Assembly: GCA_017643395.1 (NCBI GenBank)
Contig: JAEPNP010000001.1
Location: 889,806-953,805 of the forward strand
Source: Rhodothermales bacterium
Lineage (GTDB): Bacteria; Bacteroidota; Rhodothermia; Rhodothermales; UBA10348
Direction of reading: 5' to 3'
Length of the DNA: 64,000 nucleotides
Below, piece by piece: positions 45,138 through 53,118 of the stretch. The notes below the pieces were generated by a model. The model had not been told where the DNA came from. It worked only from the letters and a program-made list of their open reading frames with translations, and made no database searches. Both the position numbers and the translations under genes were made by a program. Each line of letters starts with the position of its first letter. The first letter of the stretch is position 1.

Positions 45138-47078
45138 TCAGTCCGTGCCCTGAACCGCCGCCGATACCGCTTGATAGAACTGCCGGTACTCGGCATTCTG
45201 CGGATCCAGGAACAGAAGCCTGCTGGCATACGGAAGGGATTCCTGCACACGGCCGGTGTTCAACAGCAGACTCGCCATGTTGCCCAGTGCCTCGGGCATG
45301 TCCGGGTCCAGTGCCAATGCCTGCAGGAAATCTGCCTCCCCGCCCTCCAGGTCACCCTGATTCAGGCGCAGGAAGCCTCGGTTGTTCCAGGTGAAGGCGA
45401 ACGTCGAATCCCGGTCCAACACCTCGCGGAAGGCGTTCTCGGCCAGGTCGAGTTGTCCGTAGGCCAAATACGCCGTGCCGAGCTTGTCCCGAAATCGCAG
45501 GTGGTCCGGTGCCAGATCCACGGCATGCTCCAGCCAGGAAACGGCTTTGGGCACATCACCCCGGGTCAGAAACGCCTCTCCGATGCGGTAGGCAGTCCAC
45601 GCATCGCCCGTGAACCCGGGGGTGCGCACCGTGCCGAGGCCCACCAGGGCATCCCAGTCTTCCTGGAGGAAGGCCAACCGGACCCGCTCGCGAATGGCCT
45701 CATCGGACGGCAGGCGACCCAGAACGGCCTGCGCGGAGTCCAGATAGAACGGGCGATGGGCAAATTCCTCATAGAAGGTGAGGTAGGCCGCGGCCATGGT
45801 CGGCGCGTCGACGCTGTCGCTGAGCAAACTCGCCATACGCACGAGGTCCGTACGAGCCGCCGCCTGACGGCCCGACTCGCTGCGCTCGGGCTCCACCACC
45901 CGGATGTAGTGATCCGTGATGCGCACATTCGGAATGTCGATCGTACCGGATTCCGGCATGTGACATGAGAAGCAATTGTCGTTCACGGCCCCGCGCGCGT
46001 CCAGGCTCTCCGTGCATTCGGTGACCTGCTGCGCCTCGTGGCACGTGGTGCACGTTGCGTTGTACGCGTCTAGCCCCTTGGATTGAACCGGCTCGTGAGG
46101 GTCATGGCAGGTGATGCACGTGATCGGAGCCATGCCCGAATCCGGGGCGCGGGATGCCTCAAAGCATTCACTCATTTGCAGCCGGTCCGGGTGGCTGGCC
46201 ATCAGGAACTGGCTGGTAGAGTCCGGGAAGCGCGGCCAGAACACGTCCATGTGGTCCGTGAGCTTCTGTCCCGGTCTGAAGTCGAACGGCGAAACGCCCT
46301 CCTTCATGACCGCCGCCCCCTGCATGTGACACTTCTGGCAGACATCGTCCAGGCGCGGGATCTCAAGCTTGGCCGGGTTGACGATGGTGCGCTCCAGATC
46401 GTCCAGTTGGCCGGTGCGAACCGCCTCTACGTGCACCGAGCCCGGTCCGTGACAGTTCTCGCATTCAATGCCATGCGGGATGTTCGAAAAACGATTTTCC
46501 GAGGCCGGCGCGAAGTCCGACGGGCCGTCATGGCAGGCCATGCACTGGTCGGTGATGGGCCGGTCAAATCGGAAGGAATCGCCACCATCGAATCCGGGTG
46601 GCAGCGACCACTTGGCATCCTGGGCGTACCACGTGACCGGGATCTGGTAGAGGTACCCGTTTTCCTCCCGGATGTGGCTGTTGGTGTGCTGCCCGGAGCC
46701 TACGATCCAGTCAATCTGCTCCTCGCGTTTGTATGTGGTGTCCCGGCCGCTGAGCCGGAACTCGCGGACAAACAGGTCCTCCCCCCGGCGGAAGGGCTGG
46801 TAGTAGAGATTACGCTCCGAATCGCGGATCGGGGCGATACCGTCCCACCGAGCGTCTGACTCAGAGAAGACGGCCGGACGGAAGGAGCGCCCCATCTGGG
46901 CGGTGGCAAACGTGGTGGCCTGCTCCTGATGACACGTGGCGCAGGTGGCCTTGCCGACATAGTGGGCGTCCGGCGACCAATTGAGGTAGGCACCTTCGGG
47001 GAGCTCCTCCGCCGGTTCGCCTGCAGGGGTACAGGCAGCAGTTGAGATCAGTAGAAGGGCGATGGGGATCAGGCGCAT
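45138..47078 (-). CDS. Heptahaem cytochrome c lipoprotein with TPR domain
   Basis: 646 aa. The ATG at 47078 gives a lipoprotein signal (MRLIPIALLLISTAACTPAG); a frame open for 67 more codons upstream has no signal and overlaps the divergent promoter region. Seven CXXCH motifs are present: CATCH, CMACH, CENCH, CQKCH, CITCH, CTTCH, CFSCH, all in the first ~400 residues. Residues from about 450 are tetratricopeptide repeats (AVSWLEHAVDLAPDHLRFRD). This resembles cytochrome c554/NrfA-superfamily or doubled-CXXCH proteins with TPR tails; the redox partner is unknown. Convergent with tnaA. Confidence 0.9.
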   Translation of the reverse strand: MRLIPIALLLISTAACTPAGEPAEELPEGAYLNWSPDAHYVGKATCATCHQEQATTFATAQMGRSFRPAVFSESDARWDGIAPIRDSERNLYYQPFRRGEDLFVREFRLSGRDTTYKREEQIDWIVGSGQHTNSHIREENGYLYQIPVTWYAQDAKWSLPPGFDGGDSFRFDRPITDQCMACHDGPSDFAPASENRFSNIPHGIECENCHGPGSVHVEAVRTGQLDDLERTIVNPAKLEIPRLDDVCQKCHMQGAAVMKEGVSPFDFRPGQKLTDHMDVFWPRFPDSTSQFLMASHPDRLQMSECFEASRAPDSGMAPITCITCHDPHEPVQSKGLDAYNATCTTCHEAQQVTECTESLDARGAVNDNCFSCHMPESGTIDIPNVRITDHYIRVVEPERSESGRQAAARTDLVRMASLLSDSVDAPTMAAAYLTFYEEFAHRPFYLDSAQAVLGRLPSDEAIRERVRLAFLQEDWDALVGLGTVRTPGFTGDAWTAYRIGEAFLTRGDVPKAVSWLEHAVDLAPDHLRFRDKLGTAYLAYGQLDLAENAFREVLDRDSTFAFTWNNRGFLRLNQGDLEGGEADFLQALALDPDMPEALGNMASLLLNTGRVQESLPYASRLLFLDPQNAEYRQFYQAVSAAVQGTD

Positions 47079-47215
47079 GGGACCGCTGAAAGCGCGATGG
47101 GTGTCGAGGTTTCGCCCGCCCATCGCCCGTGAATTCGACAGCCAGGATGTTACTGCGGCAGGGGCAACGCGCGGCTTCCCCCGCCGAGTAGTTGTATCAC
47201 CCACCGGTTTCCGGT

Positions 47216-47704
47216 ATGCGAAAGCACCTTCTTCTTCTCGTTCCTGTCGTTCTGTTTCTCGCCGCATGCGAGGGCGCACCTTATCCCGTTTCCAAAGCCG
47301 GAGAAGTGCCCGTCCGGGCCGATGTGCCCGGATACTGGTTCATGGTAGACGAGGACGGAGAAGAAGTCACGCTCGAACTGTATGCCTTCAACGACGCCGA
47401 ATATGTCGGCTACATGTCCGGCGATGAAGACGATGAGTCCATGTTGGTGCGCGTCTTTGAGAGCCCCGTAGGAGGCGTGGACATAGCGAATGTGCGTTGT
47501 CTCAACTGCGACCCCGACGAAGGCTACATGTTTGGTTTGGTGATCGCTGATGACCGCACCCTCTCCGTCCAGTGGGTGTCCGACGACTTCTACGAAGAGG
47601 TCGAGGATGCCAGTTCTTCGGAGCAGGTGCGAGCGGCGCTGGAGGCCGACCTGGACGGATGGCTGACTGGAGAAACCTGGATCTGGACGCGAGGGGAGTC
47701 TTAA
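47216..47704 (+). CDS. Unknown lipoprotein
   Basis: 162 aa from the ATG at 47216, which starts a lipoprotein signal (MRKHLLLLVPVVLFLAACEG); an ATG eight codons upstream is less suitable. The mature part is acidic (DEDDES, DDFYEEVEDASSSE) with beta-type phrases (GYWFMVDEDGEEVTLELYAF) and two cysteines (RCLNCDP) that could bind metal. No family recognised. Divergent from the heptahaem cytochrome. The stop codon TAA at 47702-47704 is part of the first operator of the following regulator gene. Confidence 0.7.
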   Translation: MRKHLLLLVPVVLFLAACEGAPYPVSKAGEVPVRADVPGYWFMVDEDGEEVTLELYAFNDAEYVGYMSGDEDDESMLVRVFESPVGGVDIANVRCLNCDPDEGYMFGLVIADDRTLSVQWVSDDFYEEVEDASSSEQVRAALEADLDGWLTGETWIWTRGES

Positions 47705-47725
47705 TGTGACAAAAAAGTCACATTA
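47702..47725. promoter_or_regulatory. Operator O1 of the ArsR-SRPBCC gene
   Basis: TAATGTGAC-AAAAAA-GTCACATTA, a perfect dyad with 9-base arms and a 6-base spacer. It ends four bases before the -35 box of the regulator promoter. Its core GTGAC-N6-GTCAC is repeated 60 bases downstream as O2. Confidence 0.75.
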
Positions 47726-47729
47726 GGTA

Positions 47730-47758
47730 TTGACTCCCCCTGGGGAAGCTCCTATTGT
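47730..47758 (+). promoter_or_regulatory. Sigma-70-like promoter of the ArsR-SRPBCC gene
   Basis: TTGACT (47730-47735), 17-base spacer, TATTGT (47753-47758). Transcription should begin about 47765, which is the first base of the GTG start codon, predicting a leaderless message. The promoter lies between the two identical dyads. Confidence 0.65.
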
Positions 47759-47764
47759 TGCTAC

Positions 47765-47780
47765 GTGACCAAAAAGTCAC
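47765..47780. promoter_or_regulatory. Operator O2 overlapping the start codon
   Basis: GTGAC-CAAAAA-GTCAC repeats the core of O1. Its first three bases are the GTG start codon of the regulator, so bound protein would block both transcription start and the first codons. Confidence 0.7.
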
Positions 47781-48559
47781 ATATCAACCCGCAGCCGAAT
47801 GAGGACCTGATCTATCGAGCGCTGGCCAACCCCCTGCGTCGACGGATCCTGGACATCGTTCGCAGGGAACCGGGCGTTACTCTGGGCGAGATTGCGGCGT
47901 CCTTTGACGTTTCCCGGTTTGCCATCCGCAAGCATCTTCAGATGCTTCTGGATGCCACCCTGCTCTCGGTAGAGCCGGACGGCACAGCCAAGCGGCACCA
48001 CCTCAATCCGGTTGCGATTCAGTTCATCTATGACCGGTGGCTCTCCGAATACTCGGGGCGATGGGCTTCTGCCCTGACCGGTCTCAAGTACACACTGGAG
48101 GGGGAGCTCATGAACCCACTGCAACACCGTTACGAGGTGTACATCCGCGCCTCGGCGGACCAGGTCTGGCGCGCCATCACGGACCCTGACTTCACCCAGC
48201 AGTTCTACTACAACATGCGCATCGACAGCTCTTTTGAAGAGGGCGCCTCGCTGCAGTACGTGAGTGGAAAGCCGGGAGACGGTCCCGTCATCACGGGAGA
48301 GGTCCTGGAGGCCAACCCGCCAACGCGACTCGTACACACCTTCGACTTCGGCAACGGAGACGGCCCTTCCAGGGTCACCTACGACATCGAGGACCTCGGT
48401 GGCGTGTCGAAGCTCACGTTGGTGCATGACGAGTTCGACTCCGAAACCAAGACCTATCAGGAAGTCGGGCCCGGGTGGAACCCCATCCTCAGCGGCATGA
48501 AGACGTTCCTCGAGACGGGTCGCGCGCTCGAAATTCCCCAACCCGCGCATACGAACTGA
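47765..48559 (+). CDS. ArsR-type regulator fused to SRPBCC (AHSA1-like) domain
   Basis: 264 aa with GTG start. The N-terminal ~95 residues are an ArsR-family winged helix (LIYRALANPLRRRILDIV, ASFDVSRFAIRKHLQMLLDA). The C-terminal half is an SRPBCC/AHSA1 ligand-binding domain (YEVYIRASADQVWRAITDPD and PGWNPILSGMKTFLETG). This fusion is a known single-component architecture: the SRPBCC fold may bind a small hydrophobic ligand. The regulator probably represses itself through the dyads at 47702-47725 and 47765-47780; O2 covers its own first codons. An intrinsic terminator follows at 48609. Confidence 0.9.
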   Translation: MTKKSHINPQPNEDLIYRALANPLRRRILDIVRREPGVTLGEIAASFDVSRFAIRKHLQMLLDATLLSVEPDGTAKRHHLNPVAIQFIYDRWLSEYSGRWASALTGLKYTLEGELMNPLQHRYEVYIRASADQVWRAITDPDFTQQFYYNMRIDSSFEEGASLQYVSGKPGDGPVITGEVLEANPPTRLVHTFDFGNGDGPSRVTYDIEDLGGVSKLTLVHDEFDSETKTYQEVGPGWNPILSGMKTFLETGRALEIPQPAHTN

Positions 48560-48608
48560 CGCCTGCCTGGCGTTAGTACGATGCGACTTAGGGAGGGTCG
48601 TGTCAGAT

Positions 48609-48653
48609 CGGGGCGGCTGCGCTACAGGCGTGGTCGCCCCGGTCCGTTTTTTT
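48609..48653 (+). terminator. Intrinsic terminator of the ArsR-SRPBCC gene
   Basis: CGGGGCG (48609-48615) pairs with CGCCCCG (48635-48641); a T7 tract follows at 48647-48653. The remaining bases to the porin start at 48803 contain a GTAGGG/CCCTAC dyad (48709-48725) and the 12-base palindrome CCCAAGCTTGGG (48768-48779), of unknown role. Confidence 0.75.
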
Positions 48654-48802
48654 GGGGTTTGACTGGGAGCACAGGCACCCATCATGATTGCTGCGACAGG
48701 GTCGCCACGTAGGGTCCGGCCCTACAGCACGACGCAGGGTTACGCCGCGCCCCGGGAGCGTAGAGCGCCCAAGCTTGGGGGACCTGAATCCCATCGCCCG
48801 TC

Positions 48803-50002
48803 ATGCGCAGTATCTTTCTCGTTCTCGCACTCCTCCTGATCCCTTCCGCGACGAAGGCCCAGACCACCCGTGACATCCTCACGGCATTCCGCCAGGGAAC
48901 GCCCGTAGTTAATCTCCGCTTGCGAGGAGAGCACGTCACCCGGGACGGGATCGATGATCCGGCTCGCGCCCTCACGCTGCGCTCCGCATTCGGGTACCGT
49001 AGCGGCTCGTATCAGGGCCTCACGGCCTTCATCGAAGCGGAGGCCGTGACCGCTTTGCCGGATGATGACGGATACGCAAACGCCGGCGCGGGAGCGCTCA
49101 ACAACCGCGTGACCGACCGGCCGGTAATCGCCGATCCTGTTGCCACCGAAGTCAACCAGGCCTACCTGCGCTACGCCGCGGAGAAGGCCACGGTGACCCT
49201 GGGCCGTCAGGAGATCATCTTTTCCGACTCGCGCCTGGTGGGCAACGTCGGCTGGCGCCAGAACCACCAGAGCTTCGACGCTGCCCGCATAGACATTTCC
49301 CCGGACGATGGGCTCTCCATGAGCTACGCGCTGGTGCGCGAGGCCCACCGGATCACTGGCCAGGACGCCGCCATGCAGTCTCATCTCGCCGAGGCACGGG
49401 TGCGCATAGCGGATTTCGGATCGGCCATCGCGTACGCCACGCTGCTGGACTACGATGATGCGGTCGGACTGTCACGCAGCACGTTCGGCGGACGCTTTGA
49501 GGGCTCGCGCGCGCTGGGCGACGACTTCCTGGGGCGCATCGAGGTGGGCTATGCTCTCCAGTCCGACGCGTTCGACAATCCCGAAGACATCACGACGGAC
49601 TACATGCTGTTCGGCGGTCGCGTAGGCCGGGGCTCCTCTGCCTTGCACCTGCGATGGGAGCGGCTCGGCGGCAGTGAGGCAGACGGTGCCTTCGTGACGC
49701 CGCTGGCCACCCTGCACAAGTTCAACGGCTGGGCCGATGCCTTCCTGGCCACCCCTCCCCGGGGTCTGGTGGACCTCGAGGTGGGTTTTGCAACCGAGCT
49801 CAGGGGAGCGCGCATGGCGCTCATCCTCCACGACTTCTCGTCGGACGAGGGCGGCCTTCACTACGGACGGGAGCTTGACTTCTCGGCCGCGTACGCAACG
49901 GCGGCCGGGCTTAAGCTGGGCGCAAAGGTGGCGCATTATGTGGCCGATGAGGGCGGGGCCGACACTACAAAACTCTGGATCTGGACCGTCATCGGCCTCT
50001 GA
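48803..50002 (+). CDS. Alginate-export-like outer-membrane porin
   Basis: 399 aa with signal peptide MRSIFLVLALLLIPSATKAQ. The segments NLRLRGEHVTRDG, YLRYAAEKATVTLGRQEIIF, DSRLVGNVGWRQNHQSFDA and the strand-rich C-terminus ending TTKLWIWTVIGL fit the alginate export (AlgE-like) porin family. It probably forms an outer-membrane channel for anionic or sugar-acid substrates. The start follows a CCCATCGCCC element by three bases. Followed 38 bases later by an M20 amidohydrolase, possibly in one transcript. Confidence 0.8.
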   Translation: MRSIFLVLALLLIPSATKAQTTRDILTAFRQGTPVVNLRLRGEHVTRDGIDDPARALTLRSAFGYRSGSYQGLTAFIEAEAVTALPDDDGYANAGAGALNNRVTDRPVIADPVATEVNQAYLRYAAEKATVTLGRQEIIFSDSRLVGNVGWRQNHQSFDAARIDISPDDGLSMSYALVREAHRITGQDAAMQSHLAEARVRIADFGSAIAYATLLDYDDAVGLSRSTFGGRFEGSRALGDDFLGRIEVGYALQSDAFDNPEDITTDYMLFGGRVGRGSSALHLRWERLGGSEADGAFVTPLATLHKFNGWADAFLATPPRGLVDLEVGFATELRGARMALILHDFSSDEGGLHYGRELDFSAAYATAAGLKLGAKVAHYVADEGGADTTKLWIWTVIGL

Positions 50003-50040
50003 ACCAGGCACTGATTACCTTTGCGGGCTCACCACACAAC

Positions 50041-51339
50041 ATGTCCATGCCCCGCTCCCTTTGCCTGGTGCTCACATGCGCGGTTGCCCTCCCGATTGCC
50101 GCCCAGACCTTCGACGTCGATGCAGCCGCCGATGCCATCGAATCCAGCGTGATCGAATGGCGACGCGACTTCCACCAGAACCCTGAACTGGGCAACCGGG
50201 AGTTCCGCACGGCCGGTGTTATCGCTGCGCATCTCGAGCGGCTGGGGATCGAGGTCCAGACGGGGGTTGCCCACACCGGCGTGGTGGGCGTGTTGCGCGG
50301 GGGTGGCGATGGTCCGGTCGTCGGGCTGCGGGCCGACATGGATGGACTGCCTGTGGTCGAGCGCGTTGACCTGCCCTTCAAGTCGGAGGTGACCACCACC
50401 TACCGCGGCCAGGAGGTCGGCGTGATGCACGCGTGCGGTCATGACACGCACATGGCCATCCTCATGGGCGTCGCCGAGATCCTCGCCGAGAACCGGGAGG
50501 AGCTGCAGGGCACGGTCAAGTTTCTCTTCCAGCCGGCCGAGGAAGGTCCGCCCGAAGGCGAAGAGGGCGGCGCCGAACTCATGGTCAAAGAAGGTGCTCT
50601 CAAGAACCCGGATGTCGATGTGGTCTTCGGCCTGCACATCTGGGCTGCGCGCGACATCGGCACGATTGGCTACCGGCCGCGCGGCATCATGGCAGGCGTG
50701 CAGGACTTCCGCATGGAGGTGCATGGTGTGCAGGCCCATGGCTCAGCGCCCTGGCTCGGCATCGACCCCATCGTCACGGCTGCGCAAATCGTGAACGGTC
50801 TTCAGACCATTGTATCTCGCTCCTTGGAGTTGACCGCGGACGCCGCCGTCGTCACGGTCGGCAGCATCCATGGCGGCGTTCGCTCCAACATCATCCCGGA
50901 GAACCTGGAGATGACGGGCACTATCCGCACGTTCTCTGACGAGCACAGGGATTTGGTGCATCGGCGGATCCGTGAGGTCGCGGGTGGGGTGGCCGATGCG
51001 ATGGGTGCCCGTGTGGACGTGCAGATACCCCACACCACCAGCTATCCGGTCACGTACAATGACCCGGAACTGACCGCGCGCATGGTGCCGACACTGATCC
51101 GCACTGCAGGCGAGGACCACGTGGAATTGGTCGATGCGGTCACGGGTGCTGAGGACTTCTCCTTCTTTGCGCGCGAGGTGCCGGGCCTGTACTTCTTCCT
51201 GGGCGGAAAGTCGCTGGACCAGGCCGCAGAGGACACGCCGTCACATCATACCCCGGACTTCCACATTGACGAGGCGGGCATGAAACTGGGCGTACGCACA
51301 ATGGTCAACCTGACGCTGGACTACCTCAGCGGCCAGTAG
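50041..51339 (+). CDS. M20D-family amidohydrolase, exported
   Basis: 432 aa with signal peptide MSMPRSLCLVLTCAVALPIA. The M20D metal-site pattern is visible: RRDFHQNPELGNREFRTA, LRADMDGLP, VMHACGHDTHMAILMGVAE, FLFQPAEEGPPEGEEGGA, FGLHIWAARDIGT and DAVTGAEDFSFFAREVPG. Members hydrolyse N-acyl or amide bonds of amino acids (hippurate, IAA-amino acids, N-acetyl-diaminopimelate). The signal peptide places this one in the periplasm. Ends before a bidirectional terminator. Confidence 0.93.
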   Translation: MSMPRSLCLVLTCAVALPIAAQTFDVDAAADAIESSVIEWRRDFHQNPELGNREFRTAGVIAAHLERLGIEVQTGVAHTGVVGVLRGGGDGPVVGLRADMDGLPVVERVDLPFKSEVTTTYRGQEVGVMHACGHDTHMAILMGVAEILAENREELQGTVKFLFQPAEEGPPEGEEGGAELMVKEGALKNPDVDVVFGLHIWAARDIGTIGYRPRGIMAGVQDFRMEVHGVQAHGSAPWLGIDPIVTAAQIVNGLQTIVSRSLELTADAAVVTVGSIHGGVRSNIIPENLEMTGTIRTFSDEHRDLVHRRIREVAGGVADAMGARVDVQIPHTTSYPVTYNDPELTARMVPTLIRTAGEDHVELVDAVTGAEDFSFFAREVPGLYFFLGGKSLDQAAEDTPSHHTPDFHIDEAGMKLGVRTMVNLTLDYLSGQ

Positions 51340-51374
51340 GCGGCGCCGGATCGGGCACAGACTCCATCGCACGG

Positions 51375-51411
51375 AAAAAGGCCCGACCGTGTGTGACGGT
51401 CGGGCCTTTTT
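51375..51411. terminator. Bidirectional intrinsic terminator
   Basis: AAAAA (51375-51379), then GGCCCGACCGT (51380-51390), loop GTGTG, ACGGTCGGGCC (51396-51406), then TTTTT (51407-51411). An 11-bp perfect stem with A- and T-tracts serves both the M20 gene and the convergent gene ending at 51480. Confidence 0.9.
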
Positions 51412-51479
51412 GCACTGTGGCTATCAAAGTGCGCCCACGAAATCGGGTGTCGCTCGATAGCGATCTATGTCAATCCGGG

Positions 51480-51941
51480 TCAGAGTCTGAACAGGACACC
51501 AAGGCCGCCGCCGACCTGACCGTCCGTGTCTGGAGTCAGGGACAGGCGCGGTGTCACCGAGAGATAAATGCGGTAGTCGCGCCCGCCGTATCCAACGCCG
51601 AAGCGGCCGCTGATGCCGAGGATGGCCTCATCGTCTCCATTGTCCTCGAAGCCGACAAAGGCTCCGGGGCCGAACATGAAGTAGAGTGGACGATTGGGCT
51701 CGATCGGCGTCTCGATCATCCGGTGCACGTTCAGGAAAAAGAACTCGTCGAGATCCCACGCGGCCAGGAATTCGAGTGAGCCGCGACCATCGTAGTCGGG
51801 CCGCAGAACCAGGCCGGAGGGATCTCCGAGTTCACCACCGATCCAGGTGGTCGACTGCGCCTTGACTTCCGTAGAACCAACCGAAAGAAGAAAGATCAGG
51901 CCCAGTGCAAACGATAGAATTTTGGACCGAGGCGTACGCAT
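51480..51941 (-). CDS. Small outer-membrane beta-barrel protein
   Basis: 153 aa from the ATG at 51941 (an ATG at 51965 is in frame). Signal peptide MRTPRSKILSFALGLIFLLS. The mature part alternates polar and hydrophobic residues in about eight strands (LEFLAAWDLDEFFFLNVHRM, ISGRFGVGYGGRDYRIYLSV) and ends in VGGGLGVLFRL with a C-terminal Leu preceded by Phe-Arg, as in outer-membrane barrels. No precise family recognised. Confidence 0.65.
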   Translation of the reverse strand: MRTPRSKILSFALGLIFLLSVGSTEVKAQSTTWIGGELGDPSGLVLRPDYDGRGSLEFLAAWDLDEFFFLNVHRMIETPIEPNRPLYFMFGPGAFVGFEDNGDDEAILGISGRFGVGYGGRDYRIYLSVTPRLSLTPDTDGQVGGGLGVLFRL

Positions 51942-52125
51942 GGGTAAACATGGTGGGTTGTACAATTCATCACCCCGGGAGGAGTTGTAATCATTGATCC
52001 CGAGGGCGATGCCAATATGATCCCATCCCGTAGCCGACCGCAGTCGGCGGGCCCCGCATACAGACGTCGGAACGGTTCGAATCAGCTTGTAGGCCCGTTC
52101 CTACGTGCTTTTCGCCTCGAGGGGC

Positions 52126-52905
52126 CTAGTTGAGCCGAAACGTCACCGGGATGTTCATGGACACCTTGACGGCGCGGCCCCGCTGTTTGCCCGGCGTGTA
52201 GCGCTGCTTCATGACGGCGCGCACGGCCTCCTCATCGAGCAGCTTGTGCACGGACTTCATGACCGTGGGCTGGGAGGGATTCCCCTGCTCGTCAATGATG
52301 ATCTGAACCACGACAATGCCTTCCAGACCGGCTTTGCGGGCCAGTTCCGGGTACGCCAGATCGGAGAGGAGCGCGGCAAGACCGCCAATCATCTCCGGCA
52401 TCTGTTCGACGACCACAAAGACGTCCGGCTCGGGCGCCGCCTCGACGACGGGTGCCGGTGGAGGAGGCGGCAGCGTCGTGATCGCCTCGTCCAGATCCAG
52501 CGTCATATCCAGATCCAGCTCAATGTCCTCCAGCAGGTCATCATTGGGCACCTCGACGGGTACCGGCGGGCGCGGCGGTGGAGGGGGCTTCTCGAAGTGT
52601 GTGGTCTGCAGGATCTCCTCAAACTGAACGAGATCCGTGGACTCAAGCACGTAATCCGGGGCTCGGTCCAGATCCACGCGCAGGTTGAACGCACCGACCA
52701 CCAGCAGCAGCGACGCAATCAACCCTGCCTGGAATCCGCTGAGATACGAGTCTCGACGCACGCGATACCGGAAGGCTCGCTGCTGAAAACTGCGCTTCAG
52801 TTGCTCGGCCGGAATGTCACCGGACTCGGGGGGCGGTGTTCTGAGGCGGCCCAGGCTCTGGCCGTATGCAGGAAGGAAATTGCCCTTGAGGAAGTTGCGA
52901 CGCAT
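52126..52905 (-). CDS. TonB-family energy transducer
   Basis: 259 aa. A cytoplasmic N-terminus of about 52 residues precedes one membrane helix (SGFQAGLIASLLLVVGAF, about 56-73), a proline-rich periplasmic linker (PPPPPRPPVPVEVPNDD, TLPPPPPAPVVEAAPEP) and the C-terminal TonB domain (YPELARKAGLEGIVVVQIII, VHKLLDEEAVRAVMKQRYTP). It transmits proton-motive energy to outer-membrane receptors with ExbBD, which are not in this window. The region 51942-52125 upstream of its end shows no gene. Confidence 0.93.
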   Translation of the reverse strand: MRRNFLKGNFLPAYGQSLGRLRTPPPESGDIPAEQLKRSFQQRAFRYRVRRDSYLSGFQAGLIASLLLVVGAFNLRVDLDRAPDYVLESTDLVQFEEILQTTHFEKPPPPPRPPVPVEVPNDDLLEDIELDLDMTLDLDEAITTLPPPPPAPVVEAAPEPDVFVVVEQMPEMIGGLAALLSDLAYPELARKAGLEGIVVVQIIIDEQGNPSQPTVMKSVHKLLDEEAVRAVMKQRYTPGKQRGRAVKVSMNIPVTFRLN

Positions 52906-53118
52906 GGTTCTCGAACGCTGGCTTTGAGGGCCGTTACGTAAAGTGGAACCGCGCGGTTACGGTTGGTTGCCGTCGGCCGGCGGAAGACGGCGGTCGCGGC
53001 GTGTGCCCACCGTCGAGCGCTCCGCCCTCCGGCTGACTGGAACCGCTTCCACCCCGGATGCAGGTTGCCTCTATCGGACCCACGTGCATAAATACTGCCT
53101 CTCCAAACCCCCTCCGGG

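Noticed and set aside
47079-47279. Longer start for the heptahaem cytochrome
   Set aside because: The extra 67 residues are arginine-rich with no signal, while the ATG at 47078 begins a clean lipoprotein signal peptide.
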